Below, piece after piece: positions 21,063 through 33,433 of a stretch of 64,000 nucleotides of DNA. The stretch is from Cadophora sp. MPI-SDFR-AT-0126 (lineage: Eukaryota > Ascomycota > Leotiomycetes > Helotiales > Ploettnerulaceae). Numbering within the stretch: position 1 is the first letter of the stretch; each line of letters starts with the position of its first letter. The stretch covers positions 124,001 through 188,000 of the forward strand of contig JAGMVK010000028.1 in assembly GCA_020747065.1 (NCBI GenBank), read 5' to 3'. A program made the position numbers and the translations under genes. Below the pieces are notes generated by a model, which made no database searches, was not told the origin of the DNA, and saw only the letters and a list, made by a program, of their open reading frames with translations.

Positions 21063-22679
21063 ATGAAGCTCTCCACTTATGCCAGTATTGTCGCGACCAT
21101 TGCTTCAGTTGTTGAAGCTGGTCCCGTAGCTCGTGCTCTGCCCTTGGTCGAGTCGGCATGTTTCCACCCATACTTTCGCTGTACGAATTGAGCTGATTGA
21201 TGCGCTGTAGAACAAACTCCGCCGAGTTTTGCTCCGCTCAGAGCTCCTCGCGAAGGGAAGGACACTTCAAGGTTTTGCGTATGCCACCGAGGAACGCAAT
21301 CGATACATTGGAAGCCCAGGACATAACTCCACTGTGAACTGGCTGTATGACACCCTTGTGGCAACCGGATACTACGATGTGTACTTCCAGCCATTCGATG
21401 TTGAATCTTCTTCAGCGACTGCCACTGCCAATGGTGCCCCATTGGCCGTCATTCCCATGACTGGCACCCCAGCTGGAACTCCATCCGGAGCGCTCGTTAA
21501 TGTTGCGAACATTGGCTGTGAAGCCGCGGACTACCCAGCTGAGCTTGTCGGAAAGATCGCTTTGATCAGCCGTGGAACTTGCCCATTCGCCCTCAAGGTA
21601 TGCATGCGTATAACATGTCACGAGTCCATTGAGGACATTTGCTGATTTTTGCCTCTAGGCCGAACTCGCAAAGGAAGCTGGCGCCATTGGAACAATCATC
21701 TACAACAACGTGGCGGGAGACTTGTCTGGTACACTCGGTGGACCAGGTAACTTCGTGCCAACCGTTGGTATCTCCCAGGAGGCCGGACTTGCGCTTGTTG
21801 CTTCCGGCGGAACAGCTTCTCTGAATGTCGAAGTCACTGTAGAGAACACGTAAGTATAAAAAATCAGAGTCCTTGGTGAAGAATATCGTCCTAACTGGTA
21901 CCAGATACAATGTCATTGCCGAGACCAAGGGAGGAGACCACGACAACGTCATTATGGTTGGTGCCCATACAGATTCAGTTGAAGCTGGACCAGGAATAAA
22001 CGACAACGGATCTGGAACAATTGGTATCTTCGAAGTCGCCCTAAAACTCACCGCATTCTCCGTAAACAACGCTGTCCGCTTCGGCTGGTGGTCTGGTGAA
22101 GAGGAGGGTCTTCTCGGAGCTGAACACTACGTCGCAGGACTGTCCCAAGAAGAAGCAGACAAGATCAGGCTCTATTTGAACTTTGATATGATCGCGTCCC
22201 CTAATTTCGTTTACCAGATCTACGACGGCGACGGATCAGCCTTCGGTATCTCCGGTGCCCCTGGATCTGCTGAGGCCGAGAAGCTCTGGGAAGATTACTT
22301 CAAGAACGACGTTGATATCGCTACCGAGCCAACCGCCTTCGATGGTCGCTCTGACTACGGTCCATTCTTGGATGCGGGTATCGCGGCTGGTGGTCTTACC
22401 TCCGGAGCTGATGAGGTGAAGAGTGCGGAGCAGGTCGCTATCTGGGGCGGAACTGCTGGCGCGATCCTTGATCCCAACTACCACACTGCCCGAGACACCC
22501 TGGAGAACCTCAATGTCGGTGTCTGGATCCAGTTGACGAAGGGTATTGCTCATGCTGTTGCCACTTATGCTCGCAGCTTTGCGTCGCTGCCTCCTAAGAC
22601 GAAGAGAAGCGTGGAGAGTGTCAATGTGGTGAAGCGTGATTATACTTTCCAGAGAAAGGGCGGAAAGTTCGTGTACTAG
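21063..22679 (+). CDS. Secreted M28 aminopeptidase (leucine aminopeptidase-2 type), 481 aa
   Basis: Exons are 21063-21155, 21211-21597, 21659-21849 and 21905-22679. The first intron is GC-AG (TCG|GCATGT...GTAG); no GT donor keeps frame. A signal peptide (MKLSTYASIVATIASVVEAG) is followed by a short prosegment and a protease-associated (PA) domain (~110-230: LVGKIALISRGTCPFALK). The M28 catalytic domain follows. Zinc ligands and catalytic residues are visible: VGAHTDSVEAG (His), INDNGSG (bridging Asp), SGEEEGLLG (catalytic Glu and ligand Glu), LNFDMIASPN (Asp) and NYHTARDT (last His). Length matches fungal Lap2 enzymes (~500 aa), which remove N-terminal residues from peptides outside the cell. 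It is intact. Confidence 0.92.
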
Positions 22680-24481
22680 AGAGAAGTGGATGAAAAGTAA
22701 AATGGGGAAGGAAATGTGTATTTGATAATGTTTATGTGAGAATAATGAAAAATAGACGATCAATGAAGAAACGAAAGATTCTGGATGTGATGAAGTTCAA
22801 AGGAAGAAATTTGATAAGCTTTCATGGGATGATAGTTTGAACTTAAAGACATTGTTTGCCTTCCGGGACGATTAGATGACGCAGGCAAGGATGTGAGATA
22901 GTGAGGTCGGAAAGTATAACTTGACAGAAGGCAAAGTCAATTTCTATTGTTTTGAGGAACGTGATGACTAAGCATCGGTCGAGCCGCTCAGTTGCTCTGC
23001 TCTTTCCGGTCGCAACATATGAACCCACCTGTCACCAACCAAGTCGAACTCCTCCTCCTCCTCCAAATCGATGTGCCCACGAATGATTCTCATGTCATGG
23101 ATCGATATTCAATCTCTCTGGCGCCTATGTACGCCCTCGATTGGGGAGCAAAGTCAAACTTGTAAACAGCCAGGACCATTTCCGCGAATGTCTTCGTCCA
23201 AATGCCCACCCGCCTCCAGCAGCGACCAAATTCGGCCTCTTTCGTAGCAGAGGATGCTGAGAAACAACTTCACTCTTGGGATCCGAATGATGTGCTCAAC
23301 CTGGGACTTCCGAGGATATAGGTGCAGGTAGGAGAACGATCGTAGGTGGACGTTTTCTTTCCTACAGACTGTGCGCTGTCAAAAATTAAATTTTGGCTTT
23401 CATCAGGTCAAATTATTCTTCTCTTTCTTGACGTCTAATTTCTCTGCCCGTATGTTTTACTGCAGATCTTCTGCTGCATCTTTCGTTCGACAACTCTCCC
23501 GGTGGTGGGGTATGTATTTCCCCTCTGCTCACACCCTGTACCATAGCTAAGTCTAACAGACGAAAGCCCTTCTGCCACTGCCCAGGTCCACCCGACGATC
23601 CTCCATACAGTCGAATGCCCTTGAAATAGCGAACCGCAAAGCAGAACCCCTCGAACACTGCTATGTCATGGTCGATTCTGGTTGCATTGGATTCTCGAGG
23701 GGACCTTACACCAAAACCTGCAGCATTCCCGAGTAAGACTTTCTGCACGACACCTACATGCGTAATAAGCCTGCGTTCCGAGATATACTGTATTTCCGGT
23801 GGCTATCTACCTTATTGTGGCATTGGGACGAGTTATTGGGTTCTGCTGGAGTCTCTTTGGATACGTGTCAGTGAGGCTCGAATCGACGTGGATGGTTGGG
23901 CACAAATATTGGCTTAATAGGACGCTAGCATTCTGTGCTATCAAACGGCAATATATTTTGAAGCAAGATTTCGGACCCACTGCCGAATAGCTCGATACAC
24001 AAACACGACTGCAGCGGCAGTTTTGACGACACCGAACTCTATTGGGTTCTGCGACCCGAGTTTGATGTCTCTACCACATCAACAGCCTGTCAGAAGCAAG
24101 TAACTGTCTCATCCGCGACCGAACCTGTACCAATATTGTCTCTGAGTCGAAGCAAGGTGTTTCATGTCCATATTCTATGAGTTGGCAATGGAAGTGATAG
24201 ACCTGGGACTAGACCAAACGGCAGTAGCATAATTGGGTTCAATCTACCGTCAGCTGGGACGACCGGTTCCCTAAAAATGGCTTCGAAGCTTTTCAATTAC
24301 ACCTAGAGATGTCAAAGAATCTAGAAATACGACTGCCATCCATTCAAACGCCGACGCCAATCAGATGCGACCATCCCTTTCACAGATCCAAGGAAAGGGT
24401 ATCCAGTACCATACTCCATCCCAGTCCAGTAAACACCCCGATTATCCCACCATTCACTCGTGCTCGTTTCTACCTTTCCAC
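22680..24481. other. Intergenic region, nothing recognised
   Basis: About 1.8 kb without a gene I can support. Minus-strand fragments around 23000-23270 read like protein in two or more frames (for example FDFAPQSRAYIGAREIEY and ILCYERGRIWSLLEAGG), but no start, consistent frame or family was found. A CTC trinucleotide run lies near 23050. Confidence 0.3.
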
Positions 24482-25216
24482 TCACGGATCGCAGAAGTAA
24501 AAGAAACGCTCATCCGAGCTATGAAACGTGGCTTCTGCAGCAGCCACCGATACAGTTGAATCTCCAGCATCTTGCACTACTGCCGAAGCGCTGGCCGTAC
24601 CCGGTCCAGCTGCTGCCGCTGCTTGACACTCCGCTGTCGAGAAGAAGTCTTGTCAGCATGCTTCTTCTCAGCCGTCTCCCAATAAAATGTTCCTTCTTTT
24701 CAAGTGTTGTCCTCAAACATTCCTAGAAACAGACTGTACACGAACAAGTGCCATGTGGTAAGAAAAAACTTACTCTGCTGATCATCACAATCCCCAACTT
24801 TGATCCCATCCACATTGCTCCCATCCTTCGAATTCGCCAGCTCAGCACACGCATTGTGCTGCAGATTACACGATTTTGTTGCCGCAGTCCGGAAATCGGT
24901 GAGTGTTTCGTCGCCTACTTGGAACGGTCTCTTTGGGTCGGTCGTGGAGGTTATGGGGTCTGCAGCTATGCCGCCGAGGGCGCTGGTGAATGTCTAGAAA
25001 GAGGAGACCTATTAGGACGTTGTGAGGGATGGGATGGATGGTACAGGCAGGGGAGACAACTGGATGAGGTGGAGTGGGAAGATGGAGACATACTTGTAAA
25101 TTTCCAGACTCAGCGCGAGTTCGTAAGAAGCCTGGGAAGTTGATAGCGAGGTCTGGTCCTGCGAGGGCCTGGGTTGCTAGGCTCGCTATTGCAAGATGTA
25201 TGGCTGAGATCTTCAT
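24482..25216 (-). CDS. Small secreted fungal protein (CNLQHNAC / CDDQQ family), 164 aa
   Basis: Exons are 25216-25094, 24993-24774 and 24633-24482. The introns are GTATGT...TCTAG and GTAAGT...GACAG, the second about 140 nt. A signal peptide (MKISAIHLAIASLATQALAG) is followed by a spacer (INFPGFLRTRAESGNLQ), a conserved FTSALGGIAA block, PFQVGDETLTDFRTAA, and paired cysteine motifs SCNLQHNACAELAN and GDCDDQQTECQAAAAAG. The four cysteines and the Q-rich pattern match a conserved secreted ascomycete family of unknown role that I remember. The Ala/Ser-rich tail follows. It is probably extracellular or wall-associated. The third-exon join was chosen because it restores the CxxxxxxC motif in frame. 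Confidence 0.75.
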
Positions 25217-26762
25217 CGTGTCGTCCGTGTTCGTCGTATCGATTGGCTGTAGTTGCTCAAGAAACCCCGAAATATCTCGTCACGAAGGAAGTATCAAACG
25301 AGTGTAGCGAGAATCCAGTCAAGTTGTAGAAGGATTCTCAAAATCGAATTTTTTCGAAAGGAACGAACGAACGAAGGATTGTTAAACTCAAGATCGAGAT
25401 CAAGATCAAGGACAAGACATCCTGACAGCGGGAACCGTCACAGATTTAGCTTTATCTGAAGTACAAAAGCCAGTTCGGACGATCGATCGCCTGTCGTCTC
25501 AAGTCTAGAAGAACTATGGTTCAAGAAGTGCGAAAGAGGGATGGAAGTAAGGAACGCATTGAAAGGGCGCGTTGCAGCATGGTTTCGGAGTCCGGATGGT
25601 GCTGAGACGGGACGGTGACCCCTCGAATTTCATGTCTGAGCGCGTAGAAGGAGGAAAGTGGTGCTGTTAGGCGAGTTTGAGGGGGCGGGAGGACGTGCAC
25701 AGACAAGGAGTATGAAATGTGGTTTAGCGAGTTTGTTGATTGTGTAGAGTTGGTTGGTTGCTTTCATTATTTCTTAACATTGGGAAGTCGCCTTTTGGGA
25801 TTTCGAGTAGCTGGGAAAGGCATAGGGAGATGGGATCTGAAGATCCACTGCAGTGCCTCACTAGATTTCAAGATAAGTGGCCGCCCTAGTCCTTCGACTT
25901 CTGAGCTGCAATCATGGGAGAAATACTTTCAGTGTACCTCCCTATCTTTGTCGGATCTAGCAAGTATCTAGGTCACGAAGGCATGCCACGTAACTGGGGA
26001 AGAGGTAAAGCATCTCTATTTCCTCTTTTAAATGCTCGCCAAGAGTAAAACTCAACGCTTTGTCAAATCCAACACCAATTATCCACTTTTCAATCTCTCT
26101 CAAAATAAGACTTTAGCGACGACCCTTAATACTTACAAGAATACCAGCTCTGTAAGAACAAAAATTGCTAACCAATCAACGCTGATTAGAGTTATTGCAA
26201 GCCGTCGATCAGCATGCCTCCCAAGCCCAGGAAAAGCCACTAGCGAGGTATTTCGATCGGAATTGTACGCATAGTATAAGCTTACCTGTCATTATCTTCT
26301 TTCTTTTTTCATAAAACAAGAACATAATCATGTTTGTACTGGGTATGTACTGTACAGGGCGTTCGGGATTCGGATGAAATATATCCTCCGATGGATTCAA
26401 ATCTCCAATCACCCCACCTTCCTAATTTGGCGACTTATAACGCTGTCAGCCAGTTTAAACGTCTTACTTTCGGGTACGAATCGCAATAGGATCCAATCGA
26501 AGCACTCATCGGTGGAAATGATTCGTTGTCAATCATACATTGAATGTTGTAGAGACGGTAATCTTCATCGTGGCACTGCAGGATGTCGGTTTGGTAGTGC
26601 AACTGCTCCGCCTCGAAATAGCGGGGTATAGTCAGCTATCTCATCTAAGTAGAATCCACAGCTCATCTTATCTTGGTATATCCTCAGCAACCATCCTCAT
26701 CTTCCTACAACAATTCCAATCAAGTTCTCGCTTTTTTTCACCAACAGTCCAACTCTCAAAAG
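25217..26762. other. Intergenic region
   Basis: This divergent space between the secreted-protein gene (minus) and the reductase (plus) must hold both promoters. It includes purine-rich repeats (GATCAA/GAGATC, about 25388-25415). No supported gene. Confidence 0.4.
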
Positions 26763-27959
26763 ATGCCTCCCACCCTCATCTTCGGCGCCGGCGGCATTGG
26801 CTCTGGCAACATATCCCATACCTGGACGAACGCTGAGCAAACCTCATCCCTGCTAACCACACTCGAATCTCTGAATCTCATCGAGCTCGATTCCGGCGCT
26901 GGATACCCGCCTGGCGCGCCTTGGGTCACGGAGGGGCTGCTGGGCGAGACGAAGGCCAGGGAGAGGGGTTTTGTGATTGATACGAAGATTTTGCCGAGGG
27001 GAGATGAAGGACGGGGAAAGACGAGAGATGGGAGTTTGAGTGAGCGGGGAATTGAGTGGAGTTTGGGGGAGAGCTTGAGATTGTTGGGTGTTGACCAGGT
27101 TAGTTCTGGAACCGAGATGGGGAATGGAGTGGAAAGTTAGGTTCAGGAGGGTATGAGTGAGAGTTGAGCTGATCTGATCATTGGCAATAGGTCAATGTCT
27201 TGTATGCGCATGCACCTGATCCAGCTACACCAGCCGAAGAGACAGCGCGAGCATTCGATAAGCAATTCCGTGCTGGGAAGTTCAAGAAGGTACAGCTAAC
27301 ATCTATTCTTCCATTTTTCCTCGTTTCATTCCTTCTGGGTAAACAAGCGCCGTGGAGACAAGCAAGCTAATCGCGTCTCCAGCTCGGTCTATCTAATTAC
27401 GGCACCACCCAAATGGCCGAGTACCTCGCCGTCTGTGATGCCAAAGGCTATATCAAACCCACCTATTACCAAGGCCACTACAATATCCTCACCCGCCATG
27501 GCGAAGAATCCCTCTACCCCCCTCCTCCGCACCCACAACATCAAAATCGTAGCCTACGGGCCCCTGGCCGGTGGCTTTCTCACGGGAAAAGTCTCACTTC
27601 CTCCTCCTTCCCCAAGTGTGTCAAAAGATGAAATCCTGAAAGGTGGACGATTCGAACAGGGGAATTTCCCAATTTATAAAGAGACGTTTGATAAGGAGGG
27701 CTTGCATGAGGTGATGAGAAGGTTTGTGAAGAAGTGTGAGGAGAAGGGAGTTAGTGCGACGGAGGTAAGTTTGAGATGGATTATGTGGCATGGTGTTTTG
27801 GGTGAGGGAGATGGTGTTATTCTTGGAGCGACCAAGGAGGATCAGTTGAGGGGGAATGTGGAGTTTTGCCAGAAGGGAAAGTTGGATGATGAGTTAGTGG
27901 AGGCGTGTGAGGAGTTGTGGAGGGAAGGGAGGGGTTTGCTGGGGGATGAGTGGTTTTGA
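26763..27959 (+). pseudogene. Aldo/keto reductase (AKR7-like) with one-base frameshift
   Basis: Exons are 26763-27098, 27191-27289 and 27383-27959. The catalytic tetrad is visible: LIELDSGAGYPPG (Asp, Tyr), FVIDTKILP (Lys) and VLYAHAPD (His). PTYYQGHYNILTRHGEESLYP then loses frame in a run of six C at about 27517-27522. The next base phase continues LLRTHNIKIVAYGPLAGGFLTGK and runs cleanly to GLLGDEWF and stop. With five C the gene would be a normal ~336-residue AKR7-type reductase, an NADPH-dependent enzyme on aldehydes. All other motifs look intact, so this is either a very young pseudogene or a homopolymer sequencing error. No intron can explain the shift. Confidence 0.8.
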
Positions 27960-29384
27960 GAGAAAAGGAGAGCTATGGACTTCTTTGAGTTTCAGGAGCG
28001 AGAGAAGTGGTTCTGGCGAGGAGTAGATTTCCTTCTGTATGTGCTGATTGAGAGAAAGGTCTGGCCATGTTTCCATGTACAATGGTACCATATGAAGCCC
28101 TCGCTCCGCAGTTAGTCACATTAGCACTTCAGATTTCAAGACTGAAGTTCACAAATATCAACAAGAAACATACTTAGTCAATTAAAATTCTGCTGGCAAA
28201 ACCTCAGGAACTTGTAACGGCTGTCGACCATCATATCCGCTTGACATAAACTATCTTCTGTCATCCGCCTCCCCTTGCACTAAGAAGTCCTAGTTGCCAC
28301 TAGCACATCCGGGTCTCGAACCTTGGTGGATTGCAGAATCGAGACTTGACGCTATCTTCTTGACTTGCTGACCTAACGGCTCATCGGATACCCATCCAAA
28401 AATAGACATGTCGATTGCTCTCTACAAGTCCGTCCACGATAATTCTCCAGACAACCTACTTGCCACTTGACAATTGACAAGTCCTAAGTAATTTCCAAAA
28501 GTGTAGACTGATGACGTTATAACAGCCTGAGAAACGAAGGATACGTATAAATATGCTAGGAGGGAAAACTGCGATGTGAAATTTTTTTTTATTCCACAGC
28601 TTAATCAAATATTGTAAACAAGCTTCGGCGTGGAATGGAGCGGCGCAGGAGGCGTTGAGGTGCGGCGCCACACTCCACAGCACAGCCCTCAACCCAGATG
28701 CATCCCCACATTAGTTGCTCCTTCCATGACTCCAAATTCCTTTACTGCAGGTCTCGACTGGAGAAGAATCTTCCGAAAAGGCTGGCTATCTGCAAGGTTA
28801 TTTTGGGCGTCTGACTGTGCTTTGCTGTACCTGCTTCTACGAAGCACCAAAGCGAAGATTTTACCTGGGCAAATGTGAGGAAAAACAATGCAATATTGGG
28901 TTGCCTCGACGCCTACGGAATGGGGGCTAGAGAACACCAATATTTGCAAATGGAAGAAGTCGACTAGAAGTCCATATTGACGTAAGTAAGATCGGAGGAA
29001 TCCCAAGCCGCTAATTCCAAGACTTTTACGCCAGGGGCATTGTTTGTGGCCAGGAGTATAGTGCGGCGTAGCAAGCTTCGTTTGTCCCAAATTGGACATG
29101 ACTAGCTCGAGAATGCTGACCGAGTAGGCAGGATGGTAGGCGGCAGTGTGAGATTTACCTAAAGCGCAAAGCTATAATATGAAATTTTCCTGGGTATTTG
29201 AAGGTGAGCTGCTCCCAGGTGTCTTGCAATGAGTTTTGTTTGGAAAGGAATCATCGAAGCGAAAGTGAAAACGAGAGCGAAAGATAAACCTCAACTTCGA
29301 CGGACACATCTGATTACCGTCGACTGCAAGCAAGGTCCGCTTTAATATACAGAAGAAGAGAAAAGAAAACAGGACATTGTAAAG
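27960..29384. other. Intergenic region, nothing recognised
   Basis: About 1.4 kb with only short, unrecognisable open frames (28456-28692, 28689-29099 minus; 28630-28878 plus). A short poly-T run is near 28581. Confidence 0.4.
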
Positions 29385-29952
29385 ATGAAGTTCTCAATCC
29401 TCGCCGCATTCGCACTTTGCGCTGCTGTCGCATCTGCTGATGACCTCAACGTGTAAGTTACCTCGCATCACAACTGTCACTCTCACATCTTCCCACACTA
29501 CATGCCGTCCTCCATTTCAAGAAGTTTCATCTGATAGCCATCCCAGCCCGTCTGTAATTTCCGCCTTCTACCCCGACTCCACACCCAAAATCGACGCCAA
29601 AGCCTCCACCTCCCTCGCCAGCGCCCTCCACTCCGTCGAATCCACCTGGGAAAACAGCAATAAGTACACCTCCGCCATCGCCGCCATCTACAGTGCCGCA
29701 CCCACCGCCGCCCAAGCCTCGATCTCAAAATCAGGATATCAGTATGATGCTTTGACGACCCAGAGCTGGTACACGAAGAGTGTGCCGAAGGCGATTCAGA
29801 CCGATATTGCGGATTATAGGAAGGCGGTCAATAGTGCGGCGGCGAAGATTGTGGGGACGCCGAGTACGAGTTCGTCGGGGTGTATGGCGACGGGGGTGCC
29901 GATGGTGGTGGGTGCTCTGGGTGTTGTCGGAGGTGTCTGGGCTGCGTTGTGA
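29385..29952 (+). CDS. Small secreted, probably GPI-anchored protein, 157 aa
   Basis: Exon 1 is 29385-29452 and exon 2 is 29547-29952. The start MKFSILAAFALCAAVASADD is a clear signal peptide. The middle is Ala/Ser/Thr-rich and helical (LASALHSVESTWENSNKYTSAIAAIYSAAP, with SGYQYDALTTQSWYTKSVP). It ends with a Ser-rich spacer and a hydrophobic tail (PMVVGALGVVGGVWAAL) typical of a GPI signal, the omega site probably in TPSTSSSG. This pattern is common among fungal wall-anchored proteins of unknown function. It lies about 200 bp from the RIP-degraded transposon. Confidence 0.75.
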
Positions 29953-30147
29953 GGGATGACGGTGGTGGATGTCGGGATTAGTCTTGGGGCTTGTGGAATA
30001 TGAGGTGTGAGATGTGGAAGGGAGTTTTGTGAATGCAACTTGGAAGCTTTTTCGAGAAGTGAGAATTCGTGGCCGTTGGTGTCGAAGCGGTTCAAAGCTC
30101 TCTGCTTGCGAATCAGGACTTAATCAGCGAGCCAATATATATAAATA

Positions 30148-32251
30148 TTAACGTCTAACCCCCCCCTTCCGGCCACCCCCCCCCCTTCCGGCTACCCCGC
30201 TATTTCCGTCACCTGATTTTCAATACTTAATAACTCTATTCTGCGTTAATCTTTATATATGATATTATAGATTCTGAATCTTTATTTGATTTTGATTTTA
30301 TAGGTTTAATTTAACGCTCTTTAGCTGCGATTTAAGCTTCCCTAATTACACGTGTTATTATAAATCGGGAATTTGGACTAGTTAGGACTTTCCTCTTTTT
30401 CCTTAGCTATACTTACTCTAATTTCTTTTTTAATTCTTTAATCTTTATATTTACTTTTCCTAATTCGTAGTCTCTTTTATTTATTCCCTTTATAACTTTT
30501 TTAAAGAGTAAATACTTAATTAGAAGTTAGTTATATAACTTACTAGCTAAGGTACGAATTTATATATATATCTCTTTCTGATTTTTTAGAGTATATAACT
30601 TAATTAAAGTATCGGAAACTTCTAGAGGTAGTATTAGTATTTTTTAAGGCTTTAGGAGAATTAGATTTATTAATTTATTATTGTTTTTTAGAAGTAAAGG
30701 GCTTATTAATAGCTTTACTATAGAGACTAGCTATAGACTTGCAGATCTTTACCTAGACTTAATATTTGAAGCTATGATATTCTCTTAGCGTGCTTTCTTG
30801 TAGTATATAAGGAAATTACACTTACTAATTAGTGTAGAATCGATTATTAAACTTAATTTTTAAAGCTCTTTCCGGTAAGTACACTTAAGAGATAAAAAAA
30901 TTATTAAATTAAGAGGTTATAAGATATGTAATATATATATAAGTAAAAAAAGAAGGTATATATTATGCTTAAGGCACTTCTAAAGGAAATCCGTAGTCTT
31001 ATAGCTCTTATAGCTGTCTAGAATAAGGAGTCTTACTAAATAATCACGTAGTTCCGTTTAAGGGATAAAGATCTTTTCTAGCTACTCTAGAGCTATCTAA
31101 TTAGTTATCTACTTATTATTTGTAGCTATAAAGTACTATAGATTAAATATATTTAATTAAGATAGAAACTATTATTATTAGACTGTTTTTCTTTTATAGT
31201 GTGGAGGGGAAGACCCTAATCTTCACACGACAAGAGAGTAGCAAATGTATAGTGCATAAGGTGTGAGGTTTACGAAATAACAGATAGACGGAATCAAAAG
31301 ATATCACATATCCGAAGAGTGCGAATTGTCAAGTGAAGAAAGAAGTGTAAAACCTATTAGAGGGAAAAGAGCTGTTGTTGTTCTTTTTAATCTCTCGGGG
31401 AGATCTCAGCTTAAGTACAATACTAAGTGCACAGGTCAGGTGACAAAAGTGTACCGAGGCCGATCCCCACCACAATAGATTATGGCCGGAAAAGTAGAGG
31501 CGCCTATAGCGGATATATACTTAATGATTATTATCTAAGCACGTGAGCTTAGCTGTTTCCCTTAAACCTTCTAGCTTTCCGTACTTCCTATAATATATCT
31601 ATTAAGACTATAACCTTCTATAATACTTATTTCGTTTATATTCTATTATTAAGAGGCTAGAATTACCTTAATATCCGGAATCTCTAATTTTTTAGAACTA
31701 TAGTCTAATAACTTTAGAATAAGCGCAGTTAATACGTATAGAATTAATATATATTTACCTCTTAGTCTTAAGAATAAGATTCTGGGCTAAAAACCGTACT
31801 ATCTAGTGTTTTCTAAATAGGCGGTGATCTCTTTAAAGGACTAGAAGCTTCTCTCTAAAAATCCGTATTTACGTATAGGTAACTCCATAGTTAAAAGCTT
31901 TTTAAATTAAAATTTAATTAGTTAATCGATTCTTCACTACTATAGGGAGCTTTTATAAGTAGCTAGCACCTTCCTTACGTAATTATATCATTATATTACA
32001 GTCTATAAGAGTAGACCTTAGAACACCCTACTTAAGCGATGCCTTCTATAAGGACTTGCTACCTACTACTTCTTTAAGGGCGCACATAATATTATATTTA
32101 GTATACTAAGGCTTTATAATATTATTAATTTATATTCCAAATTTCAAGAAAATCGATTAGAGATTAGAATATTAAATAATTATTGAAGTTAAGTGGTATA
32201 AAGAGCGGTGAGGTTAAGCGAGGTGGCCGGAAGGGGGGGGTTAGACGTTAA
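30148..32251. mobile_element. RIP-degraded TIR DNA transposon (~2.1 kb)
   Basis: The two ends are inverted copies: TTAACGTCTAACCCC from 30148 and its reverse complement ending at 32251. The match is perfect for about 30 bases including a run of eight C and TTCCGGCCACC. The left end carries a second CCTTCCGGC(C/T)A copy just inside. TTAA is present at both ends. That allows a TA target duplication (Tc1/mariner-Fot1 type) or TTAA (piggyBac type); size and C-rich ends favour the former. The interior is extremely AT-rich with stops everywhere, as RIP produces, so no transposase can be read. A solo LTR sits inside. Confidence 0.82.
31200..31474. mobile_element. Solo LTR nested in the RIP-degraded transposon
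   Basis: A 275-bp block of normal base composition interrupts the AT-rich element. It begins TGTGGAGGGG and ends CCCCACCACA, giving TG...CA ends and a 10-bp terminal inverted repeat with one mismatch. It is flanked by ATAG on both sides (31196-31199 and 31475-31478), consistent with a short target-site duplication. No internal retroelement sequence is present, so it is best read as a solo LTR left after recombination. It is shorter than the usual RIP size threshold or arrived after RIP, which explains its intact composition. Confidence 0.75.
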
Positions 32252-33433
32252 TGATTTAGCACCAGACCTCACCGTTTACATTCCAACCACAATTCTCTTA
32301 CTTTTCGGCCAACTCTGTGTTAATCGACATACGGGTCGTTGAAGACACCAAGTGGCTTTCGGACCGAACTTTTGAGCAGTTGAGCAGTGAACCGTAGTCG
32401 GTGCATCTGTTTAGGGCCTGGGAGAGTTCCGCGGGTAAGTGAAAAACAATTATTGATCAACACTGAAACATTTGATCAAGGACTTGAATCACAACAGTAT
32501 TTTGGAGTGTTCCTTCGCTGAGTTGAAGATCTTTCCACGTGTTGTAATGTTGTTAGGCCAGAGTCGAATTTATTCAAAGCAACTGCGGGAACACTTAGAC
32601 GAGGATGGGATGAGTTGCTCGAGGTTCGAAAGATGGGTAGGTCAGAGACGGTTGCAAGGGCCATTCCCTTCATTTACCTTAAAAAACTTCGAACGCGGCA
32701 CTTTGGTCTGGTCTGGGATCGTATTTTCTTATTCTCTTTTGATCTCTGCATGTTTACTGGTTGTTGAGTCAATGCGTTGCGTGTCGTCAATGTAGCCTCT
32801 TGGCTGAATCAAGCTTTCCCCGATTGCTGCATCCAGGTACGGTGGAAGGATAAGTATAATATGATCACATCTCATCGCCCCTCCACCTAGGTTGTCCTGT
32901 AGTCTTTCAGTCCAGGGATAATAGCCATCCCATCACGCAGTCGACTGAGCTGTGATTGTCGTGTACTCGCGGCTTGCATTTCAACCGCCAATTCACCCGG
33001 TCCCGAGAACATCAACACCAAGAAAACAGTTCATCCGAAGACACTCCCATCGTCAAAACCCTAAGAAAACTTCTACGGATGTAAGCCGCATCTTTCATTA
33101 CGTTTCCATGGCGCCATTTCTTGTCTTGTCTCAGAATAGCTTTGCAGGCTGGGGTAGCCGGGGAGAAGGCTCGGAAAGACTTGGTGGGCGAACAAGATGA
33201 GATGCGTCGGTTCAGCCTATTCGTCGATGGGTCGCGAAGCTCCGCGCAAGCACTCTGGATCTAGGATGAATGCATGGCAATATGGATAGCTGTCTCCGAG
33301 CGACCAGGTGTTTTTCGATGCGAATAATGTTTCTTCATATGTGTATCGTCCACCATGACTTTCAGTTTCCTTCATGTGATCACCTGTGTGAACTCTTCTT
33401 GGAGGACATATTCGCGGTTTGGTTGAAGACATC
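32252..33433. other. Intergenic region before the deacetylase gene
   Basis: Base composition returns to normal after the transposon. Short open frames at 32472-32795 and 32952-33200 have no recognisable content. No clear TATA box was identified. Confidence 0.4.

Noticed and set aside
22236..22763. Minus-strand frame of 175 aa
   Set aside because: Antisense of the last M28 exon; no recognisable content.
23413..23748. Minus-strand frame of 111 aa
   Set aside because: Gly/Arg-rich with no recognised family; neighbouring fragments are in other frames and no exon chain could be built.
24785..24993. Suspected frameshift in the small secreted protein
   Set aside because: A re-read of the sequence (GTGGATGGGATC) keeps frame, and a longer intron to 24633 restores the second cysteine motif, so the gene is intact.
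28289..28333. tRNA-like T-arm string (GGGTCTCGAACC)
   Set aside because: No matching acceptor stem, anticodon arm or box A could be placed around it.
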